This document shows positions 50,695-60,219 of a DNA stretch of 64,000 nucleotides, piece after piece (position 1 is the first letter of the stretch; the number at the start of each line of letters is the position of its first letter). The stretch spans positions 1 through 64,000 of the forward strand of contig JAIBBM010000009.1 in assembly GCA_019694685.1 (NCBI GenBank). Reading direction: 5' to 3'. A program made the position numbers and the translations under genes. Source of the stretch: Leptospirales bacterium (lineage in GTDB: Bacteria > Spirochaetota > Leptospiria > Leptospirales > Leptonemataceae). The notes under the pieces were generated by a model, which was not told the DNA's origin, did not search any database, and saw only the letters and a program-made list of their open reading frames with translations.

Positions 50695-51708
50695 ATGGCA
50701 AAGATGGAGAGACTCGGATGTCTCTACCTGACATTCTTGAATCATCCAAATGGACTGAGTTTTTCTAAAATCCGCGACAATCTGGCCCCCGCATACTCCG
50801 GAGATCCTGAATCGGCTAGAAGAAAGTTTGAAAGAGACAAAGATGAACTGCGATTGCTGGGTCTGGATCTAGAACATTTTCCGGATGGCCAGGCTCTTCC
50901 GAACGGAAACCTTGCGCGCGGACATATCTACGTTCCGCGAAACGAATTTGAAAAATTGCCGGATCTCAAAATGTCTGCAGAGGAAGCGAGCGCGCTGTCT
51001 GCGGTTCTACTGTATGCGATTGAAAATACAAAAGATGAAAGAAATGCAGAACTTTACAGATCCGCTGCCACCAAGCTGCTCTACCGCGATCCATCTCTCC
51101 TGAGCCGTGGAAGTTCTCAGGATTTCTGGGCCCCTTCCGAGTCCTTCGTGGACCATCTGGCGCCCATTCGGTCCGCCATCCGCAAACGATTGCTTCTTGA
51201 GATTGAATATCCAGACAAAGAACTGGGATCGAGCATTCGCCTGGTAGAAGGGCGCGGACTCATTTCACACAGAGGACGCTGGTGCCTGGTTGGTTTTGCT
51301 CGCGACGCAAATGCAATTCGCTACTTTTATCTGGATAGAATTGTTTCCGTGAACGTGACTAAAACCCAGTTTCGCGCAGATCCAAGATTCAATATCAAAG
51401 AGCACACCCTTCATCCGCTCACTCTGTCCATTCACGAAGCCGCAGTCATTGATCTACTGCTTCACGAGGAAGGGAAGGAAGCCATGGTCGACTTTCTGTC
51501 CGGGATTCCGGACAACAGGGTCAAGTTTGGAAACGAAAAGAATGCAGCACGCATTCAACTCAGAATCAAAACAACAAACAAAGAGGCGCTCTTCAGTTTC
51601 ATGTTTCGCAATCCAGGTGTGGTCGTTCAGATTGGTCCTGAAGATATCAGAAAGGATTACTTGAATTACATTGCGCGCATTCGCAGTCAGTATGGAGCCA
51701 ATCCATGA
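50695..51708 (+). CDS. WYL-domain transcriptional regulator (PafB-like)
   Basis: An N-terminal helix-turn-helix (MAKMERLGCLYLTFLNHPNGLSFSKIRDNL) resembles PafB, followed by a charged linker and a WYL domain (LEIEYPDKELGSSIRLVEGRGLISHRGRWCLVGFARD) and a C-terminal extension. In actinobacteria PafB and PafC act as a pair in the DNA damage response. I chose ATG 50695, which gives the PafB-like opening; ATG 50671 or 50704 are alternatives. A longer open frame to 50422 runs antisense to the hydrolase gene. The next gene overlaps it by four bases. Confidence 0.75.
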   Translation: MAKMERLGCLYLTFLNHPNGLSFSKIRDNLAPAYSGDPESARRKFERDKDELRLLGLDLEHFPDGQALPNGNLARGHIYVPRNEFEKLPDLKMSAEEASALSAVLLYAIENTKDERNAELYRSAATKLLYRDPSLLSRGSSQDFWAPSESFVDHLAPIRSAIRKRLLLEIEYPDKELGSSIRLVEGRGLISHRGRWCLVGFARDANAIRYFYLDRIVSVNVTKTQFRADPRFNIKEHTLHPLTLSIHEAAVIDLLLHEEGKEAMVDFLSGIPDNRVKFGNEKNAARIQLRIKTTNKEALFSFMFRNPGVVVQIGPEDIRKDYLNYIARIRSQYGANP

Positions 51709-52757
51709 GCGCAAACAAGAAATCTCCGGTGGCACGCCGTCCCTCTCCCGGGAAACTGCCCGCGAAAGAAAAAGCAAAGAAGCCATCCACGCAGGCAGAC
51801 ACAAAGTTCGCGCGCAATCTAAAGAAACTTCTTTCTCTGATTCCAATTCTAAAAGCAAATCAGGGAATCAAGATCAAAGATTTGCAGAAGATCTCCGGCT
51901 ATACGAGCGAAAAGAAGCTGCACGAAGACCTGGAAAAACTATTATTCTTTGGTCAGCCGCCCTTCACTCCTTCTGACTACATTGATATTTACATTGAAGA
52001 CGACAGAGTCTTTCTGGAGTTTCCCCAGGGCCTCGATCGTCCTCTGGCTCTTACACCGGACGAATGGACCGCAGTTCAGGCTCTACTCGAAAAAGAAATC
52101 AACTTCTATAGCGGCGGAAGAAAACCAACCAAGCATTTGAGAGACATTGTTCTTCGCATGAGTCAGGTTCCGCTTGCCATCGAACCCGGACCATTTGCGC
52201 GAAAGCAATCCATACTCATGCGAGCCATCGACGATTCGCTTCAGGTGGAATTTCAGTACAGAAGTCTCTATTCAAAAGAACCGGAAATACGTCGGATCGA
52301 TCCGTGGGCTGTGTTTGCGAACCAGGGAACCATCTATTGCCTCGGATACTGCCACACTCGCCGTTCTCCGCGCATCTTTCATCTGGAAAGAATGGAAAAA
52401 GTAGAGATACTAAACGTGAAGCAGGAGAAAGCTCCTTCCGTTCAACCAGTTCTGAATGAATCTTTTATCTTTCGCAAGGACAAGAGCGGCTTTTCTGGAG
52501 AAATAGAATTTGATAGGGGTGTGAGACCTGCTCTGGAGCGAACCCTGGATCTCAAAGAAATCAAAAAAGGTGCGGGTGGCAGATGGACGGCGAAGGTGAA
52601 CATCAAAGATAGCCACTGGTTCAAAGCAATGATTCGTTCTTTTGGACCGTATGTGAAGATCCTTTCTCCGGATCACCTGAGACAGAGCTTCATTTCCGAG
52701 TTGCGCGAGATACCGGTTCCAGAGGCATTTGAAGTTGACGGAAAAAGCAATTCCTAG
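51705..52757 (+). CDS. WYL-domain transcriptional regulator (PafC-like)
   Basis: A basic N-terminal tail leads to a helix-turn-helix (LKKLLSLIPILKANQGIKIKDL) and a WYL domain (LQVEFQYRSLYSKEPEIRRIDPWAVFANQGTIYCLGYC), then a C-terminal extension (VKILSPDHLRQSFISELREI). Overlapping the PafB-like gene by ATGA, it very probably forms a heterodimer with it. The target genes are not evident; DNA-damage control is inferred from PafBC. A promoter for cysK lies in its last codons. Confidence 0.75.
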   Translation: MSANKKSPVARRPSPGKLPAKEKAKKPSTQADTKFARNLKKLLSLIPILKANQGIKIKDLQKISGYTSEKKLHEDLEKLLFFGQPPFTPSDYIDIYIEDDRVFLEFPQGLDRPLALTPDEWTAVQALLEKEINFYSGGRKPTKHLRDIVLRMSQVPLAIEPGPFARKQSILMRAIDDSLQVEFQYRSLYSKEPEIRRIDPWAVFANQGTIYCLGYCHTRRSPRIFHLERMEKVEILNVKQEKAPSVQPVLNESFIFRKDKSGFSGEIEFDRGVRPALERTLDLKEIKKGAGGRWTAKVNIKDSHWFKAMIRSFGPYVKILSPDHLRQSFISELREIPVPEAFEVDGKSNS

Positions 52758-52763
52758 TATCCT
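52735..52763 (+). promoter_or_regulatory. Sigma-70-type promoter of cysK
   Basis: TTGACG (52735-52740) is one base off the -35 consensus. After exactly 17 bases comes TATCCT (52758-52763) as -10. Transcription would start near 52770, about 22 bases before the cysK start. Confidence 0.55.
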
Positions 52764-52791
52764 GATATAAACACTAGACAATGAGGTCTTT

Positions 52792-53778
52792 ATGAAAATC
52801 TTCGAGGACAATACACTTACGATTGGCCGCACACCCCTGGTTCAACTGAACCGAGTAGCGGCAGGCAAAGGCGCGCGCGTGATCGCCAAAATTGAAGGGA
52901 GAAACCCGGCTTACTCTGTAAAATGCCGAATCGGCGCAGCCATGATCTGGGATGCAGAGAAGAAAGGAAAGCTGAAGAAGGGAATGGAAATCGTAGAGCC
53001 TACTTCTGGAAACACAGGCATTGCCCTGGCCTATGTGGCAGCCGCTCGCGGCTATCCGCTCACACTCACCATGCCAGAGAGCATGTCCATCGAGCGCCGG
53101 AAAGTTCTCAAAGCATTTGGCGCCAAACTGGTTCTGACAGAAGCCGCCAAGGGAATGAAAGGAGCCATCGAAAAGGCGACAGAAATCGCAAACTCTGACT
53201 CAGCGAAGTATTTCATGCCTCAGCAGTTTGACAATCCTGCAAATCCAGCCATCCACGAAGAAACAACCGGTCCTGAAATCTGGCAAGATACAGAAGGCAA
53301 GATTGACATCTTCGTCGCTGGCGTTGGCACAGGCGGAACGATCACAGGTGTGGGCCGTTATCTCAAAAAGCAAAACAAGGCAATCCAGATTGTAGCAGTG
53401 GAACCGGCACACTCCCCGGTACTCACGCAAACTATGAAGGGCGAAAAAGTAGCTCCAGGCCCGCACAAGATCCAGGGAATCGGCGCAGGTTTTGTTCCAT
53501 CCATTGTGGACATCAGCCTGATTGATCGAGTAGAACAGGTGACCAATGACGAATCCATTGAAATGGCGCGCAGACTGGCAAAAGAGGAAGGAATCCTCTG
53601 TGGCATTTCCTGCGGAGCGGCAGCAACCGCAGCGCTCAGACTGGCTTCGTTGCCAGAGAATGCAGGCAAGAATATCGTTGTCATCCTTCCTGACTCTGGC
53701 GAACGTTATCTGACGACGGCACTTTTCGAAGGATTGTTCAGCGGCATTGATGCAGCTGCAGCCGGCGCCGTAATCTAA
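52792..53778 (+). CDS. cysK: Cysteine synthase (O-acetylserine sulfhydrylase)
   Basis: A PLP enzyme (fold type II) that makes cysteine from O-acetylserine and sulfide. The Lys in [11 protein letters not shown] binds [19 protein letters not shown] is the substrate loop, VGTGGTITG binds phosphate and [12 protein letters not shown] is the C-terminal Ser region. The length of 328 residues is normal. The start ATG has GAGG upstream. Confidence 0.95.
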   Translation: MKIFEDNTLTIGRTPLVQLNRVAAGKGARVIAKIEGRNPAYSVKCRIGAAMIWDAEKKGKLKKGMEIVEPTSGNTGIALAYVAAARGYPLTLTMPESMSIERRKVLKAFGAKLVLTEAAKGMKGAIEKATEIANSDSAKYFMPQQFDNPANPAIHEETTGPEIWQDTEGKIDIFVAGVGTGGTITGVGRYLKKQNKAIQIVAVEPAHSPVLTQTMKGEKVAPGPHKIQGIGAGFVPSIVDISLIDRVEQVTNDESIEMARRLAKEEGILCGISCGAAATAALRLASLPENAGKNIVVILPDSGERYLTTALFEGLFSGIDAAAAGAVI

Positions 53779-53796
53779 CTACTCCGGGAGGGGGCA

Positions 53797-54624
53797 GTGA
53801 ACGAACTTACATCCTGCCTGCCCCCTGTCCTGATACGAAATCAGGATGCCATTCGCGAAAATCTTGAAACTGCGCTGGGTACTCTTCCAACAGACCTGGC
53901 GCTTTCTTTTGAAAGTGATCTCAAAAGAGCGGCAGACGGATCCCTCACTCGCTGGCTTTTTCAAATGATCTGCCTTCACAGCGGATTTGCAAGCGTCACG
54001 CTGTTTGCAGGACCCATTGCCATTTTCTCATATGGAATCCAGAGCGACTCGCGCACCATGCCTCCGGATGTTTGGACTGAAATAGATTTACCATTCATTG
54101 TAGGAGAGCACAGACTTCGCTTCTACGGAATCCTTCCCATCAAAAACAAACCGTTCGCAACTCAGGCAAGCGACTCACTTCTCGTGCACGCAGAAAACGT
54201 GTTCCTCAATTCACACGGACTCAGAGAGAAAAGCATTCAGAACATTTTCTTTCACGTGGAAAAAGAACTGCGCCCTCTCCTCGAGGCATTGCTCGAACAG
54301 GGCACTCCGGTTACTCTGACTCATTTTCTATTCCAGGATTTGCGCGTATATTTTTCTCTTTCAGGAGAATACAGAAGCGGCGAAATCATGGACTCCATCC
54401 AGAAAACTATTAAAGAAAATTTAAAGAATACAGACAGTATATTTCGAATCTCTCCTCTCAGCTACATTGTTTTATCTCCAGGAGCAGACGCAGCTCAGAT
54501 TGAAACCAGATTCAAAAGCATTTACGTGCAAATCAAGAGCCTGGTCCTGGACTATCATCTAAAACTATTCACAATCCAGAGAATGCCGGTGCGATTCTCT
54601 CAAATATGGGGCCATCTGCTTTGA
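53797..54624 (+). CDS. Unknown protein, possibly GAF plus degenerate GGDEF
   Basis: A 275-residue protein starting at GTG 53797 with GGAGGGGG upstream. The first half (SVTLFAGPIAIFSYGI...) could be a GAF-like sensor. The second half follows the outline of GGDEF domains: LTHFLFQDLRVYFSLSGEYRSGEIMDSIQKTIKENLKNTDSIFRISPLSYIVLSPG, with RISPLSY where RxGGDEF is expected. The catalytic residues are lost, so no diguanylate cyclase activity is likely. The resemblance is weak. Its end overlaps argH by 19 bases. Confidence 0.5.
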   Translation: MNELTSCLPPVLIRNQDAIRENLETALGTLPTDLALSFESDLKRAADGSLTRWLFQMICLHSGFASVTLFAGPIAIFSYGIQSDSRTMPPDVWTEIDLPFIVGEHRLRFYGILPIKNKPFATQASDSLLVHAENVFLNSHGLREKSIQNIFFHVEKELRPLLEALLEQGTPVTLTHFLFQDLRVYFSLSGEYRSGEIMDSIQKTIKENLKNTDSIFRISPLSYIVLSPGADAAQIETRFKSIYVQIKSLVLDYHLKLFTIQRMPVRFSQIWGHLL

Positions 54625-56021
54625 AACTCTGGGTGGGACGCCAGTCTGGCGGTTCAGACGATATACTACTTGAACTCGGAAGCTCCATCGAACTGGACAT
54701 TGAATTGTATCGCGAAGATCTCGCAGGGTCCAGAGCTCATGCGAAGATGCTGGGCAAAATTGGAATCCTGACTGAAAGGGAACTCGCGGACATTCAAAGA
54801 GGTCTCGCACAAATTGAGAGAGAAATCGAAGAGGGAAAATTTGAGATCAAACACGAACTCGAAGATATCCACACGCACATAGAAACAAGGCTGACTCAAA
54901 TCATTGGCCCTTCCGCCGGAAAACTCCACACAGCAAGATCGCGAAACGATCAGATCGCAGTGGACACTCATCTGTACGTGCGAAAGTCCGCTCTCCTCAT
55001 TGGCCGCCAGATCCTGGATTTCTGCTCTGCCCTCCTTGATTCTGCGAAGAAAGAAATCGATACGATTCTTCCCGGATACACTCACCTCCAGGTCGCTCAA
55101 CCCATTCGTCTGAGCCATCACCTGCTGGCCCATTTCTGGGGATTTTTGCGCGATGCAAGCAGATTCAAAACCGCATACAACACAGCAAACAGAATGCCTC
55201 TTGGATCGGGGGCTATGGCCGGTGTGAACTACAAAACAGATAGAGAATTCGTTCAGAAAGAACTGGGATTTGAATCTCTCTACGAAAATGCAATGGATGC
55301 AGTCTCCACTCGAGATCACATCCAGGATTTTCTTTACGCATGCGCGTCCCTGGGTGTGCGTGCATCCAGATACGCAGAAGAAGTAGTTTTGTGGAATTCA
55401 GTAGAATTTGGTTTCATCAAAATCACAGACGGGCTGACCACAGGTTCAAGCATCATGCCCCAGAAAAAAAATCCGGACACAGCAGAGCTGGTTCGCGGTC
55501 GCGCTGGAAGGTCGGTTGCCAATCTCATGAATCTGCTCATGAATTTGAAGGGACTTCCTTTCGCATACAATCGCGACCTGCAAGAAGACAGACTTCCACT
55601 TCTGGATTCCGCCAGATCATCCATGGTAGTGGCCCGCGCACTGACTGCTCTTGCCGGAGGAATTGAATTTCGTCGTGATCGCCTGACGCGTTCTCTTTCC
55701 GAGGGGTTCGCTCTTGCCACAGATCTGGCAGACGCGCTGGTCATTGAAAAAGGCGTTCCGTTCAGAGAAGCTCATCATATCGCAGGCAGACTCGTTGGAT
55801 TGTGCGCAGAGCGCGGATTCACTCTTGAAAATGCACCTGAATCGCTACGAGCGGAAGCCTCGGACTTACTGGCGGATGAATCATTCTATAAAAAAGCAAT
55901 CGATATGACTTCGAGCACGGACAGAAAAGCAAGCAGAGGCGGAACCGCGCGCGAAAGGCAAGAAGAACAGATTGGAATTGCACAAGGAGAGCTGATTCGC
56001 GTTCGGGAAAGTCTTTCATGA
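54606..56021 (+). CDS. argH: Argininosuccinate lyase
   Basis: It splits argininosuccinate into arginine and fumarate, the last step of arginine synthesis. The signature GSSIMPQKKNPD holds the catalytic Ser, with LHTARSRNDQIAVDTHLY and PGYTHLQVAQPI as further substrate-binding blocks. The length of 471 residues is standard. The ATG at 54606 lies inside the end of the previous gene, suggesting coupling. The next gene overlaps by four bases. Confidence 0.96.
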   Translation: MGPSALKLWVGRQSGGSDDILLELGSSIELDIELYREDLAGSRAHAKMLGKIGILTERELADIQRGLAQIEREIEEGKFEIKHELEDIHTHIETRLTQIIGPSAGKLHTARSRNDQIAVDTHLYVRKSALLIGRQILDFCSALLDSAKKEIDTILPGYTHLQVAQPIRLSHHLLAHFWGFLRDASRFKTAYNTANRMPLGSGAMAGVNYKTDREFVQKELGFESLYENAMDAVSTRDHIQDFLYACASLGVRASRYAEEVVLWNSVEFGFIKITDGLTTGSSIMPQKKNPDTAELVRGRAGRSVANLMNLLMNLKGLPFAYNRDLQEDRLPLLDSARSSMVVARALTALAGGIEFRRDRLTRSLSEGFALATDLADALVIEKGVPFREAHHIAGRLVGLCAERGFTLENAPESLRAEASDLLADESFYKKAIDMTSSTDRKASRGGTARERQEEQIGIAQGELIRVRESLS

Positions 56022-56605
56022 CGCCGGAAGCGATCAAAAGCTATAAGGCAGTGTTTGCAGAATGCCTGACCTCCATTGGAGAACAGGTGATCCCCGAAAT
56101 CATCCAGCACCTGGAAACCATTCAAGACGACGCGGCAGCAGTACGCAGTGCTCGCCAAGACAAGAAGCCAGGAGCACCGTCGCACTGGATCACTCTCCTG
56201 CAATTCATCAAACTCGGGCTCGTTGTTTCTGGAGAGCTCAAGGCGCACTATGACGAACTCATGGGCACATACCAGACTCTGACCGGGCGGGAATCAAGAG
56301 ACGAAAACGAAAACAAGATGCTCACTGAAGTAGGAGAATTTCTCTACGCAACGGATGAAGCAACGGGAGATCTGGACCGCATCAACCTGCGACTGATGAA
56401 ATCGATCAGAAATGAAATGATCGATCAGTACGGAATCGTTCTGCATCCAAACGAGGCCATCTACGCGGACAGGATCCCGGACGAAAACTTTGAAAGACTG
56501 GCACCCATGATCCAGGAATTGACTGGATGCTGCGATAGATTGCTGGATCTGGTCAGAGTGATGAGCGCTCTTCTAAGAATGCAGAAGTTCATTCTGAGCG
56601 AGTAA
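56018..56605 (+). CDS. Helical protein of unknown function coupled to argH
   Basis: A 195-residue, probably all-helical cytosolic protein (MTPEAIKSYKAVFAECLTS, then SHWITLLQFIKLGLVVSGE). I recognise no motif. It overlaps argH as ATGA, so it is translated with it. The last 33 bases overlap the response regulator gene on the other strand. Confidence 0.6.
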   Translation: MTPEAIKSYKAVFAECLTSIGEQVIPEIIQHLETIQDDAAAVRSARQDKKPGAPSHWITLLQFIKLGLVVSGELKAHYDELMGTYQTLTGRESRDENENKMLTEVGEFLYATDEATGDLDRINLRLMKSIRNEMIDQYGIVLHPNEAIYADRIPDENFERLAPMIQELTGCCDRLLDLVRVMSALLRMQKFILSE

Positions 56606-57340
56606 CCACTGTTCTACGATCGATCGGTCTCTGCCTGCCGAGTACCTGGCACGAAGTCCTCGAATGGCAAGCGGCTCGAGATAATCGCCACGACGAATGA
56701 GAACGTCTGCACGTTTCTGCATCATCCCGGACGCAGCGGCGAGCACACGCACCACCCTGGCCTCCACCTTCTTCTCCCTGGAGCAAGGAGAAATCTGCGC
56801 CGTATCTGCGGACAAAAAGAAAAGGCCGACCTCGGGCGTGGCGCAGGAAATCATCTGGCAGGCGCGACGAAACACGGAACTGTAAAAGTCAAAATCGCCC
56901 GCCGCGCTGCTCGACCTGAGTAAATGCGCATCACAGAAGTGGACAAACAAAGACTCCTCGTGCACGGACGGTTTCTTCTTCCGAACAATGGTTTCAATTC
57001 TATCCGCAAGCTCTTCTGAATGAAAAGGCTTCGTAATATAATCATCGATTCCGCTTCTCAGAGCCTGGAGGATGGAATTTGATCCAGTCTGGCCCGTCAG
57101 AAAAATGCACGGTATAGAAGAGATGCGCGAATTGCGTCTGAATCTGGCAAGGAGGTCGAACCCGGACAGAGCGGGCATGTCAATGTCTATGAGTAGAATG
57201 TCTACGGGACTGCGACGAAGCGCTTGGAAGGCCTGCCTTCCGTCTGATTCTGAAAAAACTTTGATTCCGCGACGCTCAAGGACGATGGCCGTGTCTTCCA
57301 GGAAGTCCACGTCATCGTCTATATGAAGCAGTCGAATCAG
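56573..57340 (-). CDS. Response regulator (REC domain) with unknown C-terminal domain; non-canonical start
   Basis: The receiver domain reads LHIDDDVDFLEDTAIV (acidic pocket), LLIDIDMPALSGFD with the phospho-acceptor Asp, FLTGQT and DDYITKPF with the conserved Lys. The C-terminal 120 residues carry no recognisable DNA-binding or enzyme motif. The first ATG/GTG/TTG is a GTG at 57310, but that would remove the acidic pocket. Translation must start upstream at CTG 57340 or ATT 57337, beside the stop of the pcnB-like gene (CTGATT). I give the CTG position; ATT would yield MRLLHIDDD. Confidence 0.72.
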   Translation of the reverse strand: MIRLLHIDDDVDFLEDTAIVLERRGIKVFSESDGRQAFQALRRSPVDILLIDIDMPALSGFDLLARFRRNSRISSIPCIFLTGQTGSNSILQALRSGIDDYITKPFHSEELADRIETIVRKKKPSVHEESLFVHFCDAHLLRSSSAAGDFDFYSSVFRRACQMISCATPEVGLFFLSADTAQISPCSREKKVEARVVRVLAAASGMMQKRADVLIRRGDYLEPLAIRGLRARYSAGRDRSIVEQWLLAQNELLHS

Positions 57341-59154
57341 GGCTCTGCACTCTCGCGAAAGCTTTCTCCGCTTTCAGTGGTGGGTGAATTTCCACTCCCA
57401 GGATTGCCTGAATCGCCATTCTCTGCATTCTCAGCCGTGACGTTGCCGCCTCCGTTCCCATTGCGGGGGCCGCGACGTCTGCGAAACCTGCGCCTGCGCC
57501 TGCGCGGCGGCTGATCGCCCGTAGCCACTGCATCCGGGTCGTGGGGACGGTCCGCGCGATCTGTAGAACGTGCCCCGGACTCATCTGTTGATTCTGGTTT
57601 ATCCGTTCTGTTGCGGTCAAAGCGATCGTTCCGGTCGCGATCCACCCTTTCTTCATTTCTGTTGCGATCCGGTCTTTCTGGTCTATCCTGTCTGTCTTCG
57701 TTCCTATCGCGCTCCGGTCTTTCAGGACGCGGACGCTCAGGCCGAACCTTTCCACTCATGATGCCATCATCACGAATGGGTTCCATATCCCTGTTTCTGT
57801 CTCTTCCGCGATCACGGTCACGAGGACGATCGTTTCGATCCGGCCGACCAAATCGATCACGATGCCTGCGAGGAAACATTGTGATCAGAGTGCTGTCAGA
57901 AGGCGGATGAATCTTGGGACCAAACTCCCAGAACATTGCTTGCTGGATGGCATCATCGTCTCCGCGAGAAAGTGCATGGATCTTGAAGATGATGAACGCT
58001 TCATAAAAGAAAATCTTGCTACGAAAAACATCCGGTCTGTTGCCCCGGCCGCGTTCGCTCTGTTGAAAACGTGGCTGGCTAACAAAGATTTGTGTCAGGC
58101 GATCACGTTCCTTTCCAGGAATGTTGAGACGAGTGCACTCCGCTGAAATTTTGTTTTTCACATATTCTGCAATGTTGGTCTTTGTTCCGCCGTGAAAGAT
58201 ATCCGGGACCAGCTCAGCAAGCAAGAGAGCCAGATAAATCACAGTGGTGAGGTCTTCGCGCTCTGTCAGAATCTTGTCTGCGATGTCGAGCCTTCTGCCT
58301 GCAGGACTTACGCGAAACTCTTCTCCATCCACCTTCCCAAGAAACGGGAACAGAACAGAGAGCAGTCCGGTTTCAGCCAGGCTGCGAAATATTTCGAATG
58401 TCTTTCCTGTGCGAAAGATCTTGTAGTACTCTTCGAGCATCCGCGCGGAAGATGCCTTGAGCATTTCATCTTTCTTCTTGCGGATGCCTTTGAGCGATTC
58501 TGCTTCCAGATTGAAATTCAAGAGAGCCGCGAACTTGGCTGCGCGAAACATGCGAACTGGATCTTCTTCAAAAGAAACTTCTGGATCACCAATGACACGC
58601 AGATTGCGAGCCTGGATGTCATCAAACCCGCCCACATAATCAATGATGCTTTCGTTTCTTGGATCAAAGTAGAGCGCGTTGATCGTGAAGTCACGACGTG
58701 CTGCATCTTCTTTTGGAGTGCCAAACACATTGTCCTTCTTCATCAGAAGGTCCTGGTTCTTTCTTTTTCCTTCGAGCCTGTGGCCTGGCAATCCGCGAAA
58801 TGTTGAGACTTCAACAATCTTGCCGCCGCGAAACACAACATGAACGATTTTGAATCGTCTGCCAATGGTTCTGGAGTTTGCGAAGATGCGACGGATTTGC
58901 GAAGGAGTGGCCTGAGTCACTACATCAAAGTCTTTTGGCTTTTTGCCCAGGACCATGTCTCTGACACAGCCTCCGACCAGATAGGAGCGATATCCGTGGC
59001 GGCTGAGGCGATTGATGACTTTGAGAGCGTCCGGATCCATCTGTTCTTTGCGAAGTGAGTGGAATTCCCTGTAGATTCGTTTTCCATCCGGGTAGGGAAT
59101 GACTTGATCGGCGGATGGGCGGCCTCGGAAGAGGCTGAGAAGGCGACGTAACAT
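57337..59154 (-). CDS. pcnB: Poly(A) polymerase / CCA-adding type nucleotidyltransferase with long charged tail
   Basis: The core (residues about 30-400) has YLVGGCVRDMVLGKKPKDFDVVT (nucleotidyltransferase GG/D motif), RRDFTINALYFDP and GDPEVSFEEDPVRMFRAAKFAALL, typical of PcnB/CCA enzymes. KIVHVVF follows the PcnB pattern, and the overall length of 605 residues suggests poly(A) polymerase. From about residue 415 on, a low-complexity tail of Arg, Asp, Asn, Glu and Pro (DRNDRPRDRDRGRDRNRD and an RRRRRRFRRRRG block) should be disordered and RNA-binding. I chose ATG 59154; the frame stays open to 59382. It shares its 3' end with the response regulator start. Confidence 0.85.
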   Translation of the reverse strand: MLRRLLSLFRGRPSADQVIPYPDGKRIYREFHSLRKEQMDPDALKVINRLSRHGYRSYLVGGCVRDMVLGKKPKDFDVVTQATPSQIRRIFANSRTIGRRFKIVHVVFRGGKIVEVSTFRGLPGHRLEGKRKNQDLLMKKDNVFGTPKEDAARRDFTINALYFDPRNESIIDYVGGFDDIQARNLRVIGDPEVSFEEDPVRMFRAAKFAALLNFNLEAESLKGIRKKKDEMLKASSARMLEEYYKIFRTGKTFEIFRSLAETGLLSVLFPFLGKVDGEEFRVSPAGRRLDIADKILTEREDLTTVIYLALLLAELVPDIFHGGTKTNIAEYVKNKISAECTRLNIPGKERDRLTQIFVSQPRFQQSERGRGNRPDVFRSKIFFYEAFIIFKIHALSRGDDDAIQQAMFWEFGPKIHPPSDSTLITMFPRRHRDRFGRPDRNDRPRDRDRGRDRNRDMEPIRDDGIMSGKVRPERPRPERPERDRNEDRQDRPERPDRNRNEERVDRDRNDRFDRNRTDKPESTDESGARSTDRADRPHDPDAVATGDQPPRRRRRRFRRRRGPRNGNGGGNVTAENAENGDSGNPGSGNSPTTESGESFRESAEP

Positions 59155-59239
59155 GTGTTTTGTAAGGGTCCCCCGCCTGGACCCCGAAAGCAAGTGAAAA
59201 TTCGCTTCCCATGACAGAGGCCCGTGCGGCGCTATCAGC

Positions 59240-60205
59240 GTGAATTCGCCCATCCTGGCATTGCGCATCTTCTGGGATCGGCTGGGCAAACGTCTGGCCC
59301 AGAAGAAGCGCCAGGGCTGGAGCGGAATTACGATTCTCATCCTCCGTGACACAGCGGAAGAACCGGTTCGAGTCCGCATCAATCAATACGTGGTATATTT
59401 TGCAATGCTCATGGTGGTGGCACTTCCACTTGCAAGTGCCGGTGTTACGATTCTGCGCCATGTGAAAGAAGAAAGGGCCTTTGAAAAACTGGAGGATCGA
59501 AAAAGCCTCCTCATGAACGTGCCCATGATCCTCGCCGAGCGCAAACAACTGCTCAGATCTGCACGGACTCAGGTGTTTGCATTTCAATCCCAGCTCGATA
59601 ACCGCGATGATAAACTTTTTGCAACCTGGATGGACTCGCTGACGGAAGAACCGGACCGCAGATCTCCTGAAGGAATTGTGGGGCTGGATATAGAAGACCT
59701 GCAGAGAGTACGTCGCTCTGCTGAAAATACTCTTTCTGACGGCGCCTATCACGCGATCCGATTGTTCTGGCATCGCATTTCCATTTATCACCTGACGCCA
59801 CGCGGCAGACCGCTTCTTACGGGAATTGGTTTTATCAGCTCTGGATTTGGACAGCGGCCGGATCCATTCGGAAATCCCACGGGTGAAACACATACGGGAA
59901 TGGACTTTGCGGCCGCACCAAAGTCGCCTATCGTTGCAACGTCACCCGGCGTTGTGATGCAGGTATCCAAATCAGACAGACCGGGCTATGGCCTGTTTGT
60001 TCGCATCCACCACGGCCTTGGATACACGACTCTCTACGCGCACTGCGATTCTCTTCTAGTGAATGTAGGAGACCGTGTCCAGAGAGGGCAACCCATCGCA
60101 CTTCTCGGAAGAACCGGCCGAGCTACAGGGCATCACGTGCACTATGAGGTGAGATTCGGCGACGACAAAGCAATCGATCCACTCGAATACGTCACCGCTC
60201 GCTAG
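59240..60205 (+). CDS. M23-family (LytM) peptidase, membrane anchored
   Basis: A signal anchor (YFAMLMVVALPLASAGVTIL, near residue 55) is followed by a coiled-coil-like stretch and a LytM domain. SSGFGQRPDPFG, the zinc motif HTGMDFA (HxxxD) and HHVHYEV (HxH) are intact, so it is a likely active endopeptidase cutting peptidoglycan cross-links. It starts at GTG 59240 and diverges from the pcnB-like gene, with 85 bases between starts. Confidence 0.88.
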   Translation: MNSPILALRIFWDRLGKRLAQKKRQGWSGITILILRDTAEEPVRVRINQYVVYFAMLMVVALPLASAGVTILRHVKEERAFEKLEDRKSLLMNVPMILAERKQLLRSARTQVFAFQSQLDNRDDKLFATWMDSLTEEPDRRSPEGIVGLDIEDLQRVRRSAENTLSDGAYHAIRLFWHRISIYHLTPRGRPLLTGIGFISSGFGQRPDPFGNPTGETHTGMDFAAAPKSPIVATSPGVVMQVSKSDRPGYGLFVRIHHGLGYTTLYAHCDSLLVNVGDRVQRGQPIALLGRTGRATGHHVHYEVRFGDDKAIDPLEYVTAR

Positions 60206-60219
60206 TGAAACTTCGAAAA

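Noticed and set aside
57323..58806. Several plus-strand open frames opposite the pcnB-like gene
   Set aside because: They mirror the repetitive Arg/Asp codons of the tail and the core of a well-supported gene and show no motif.
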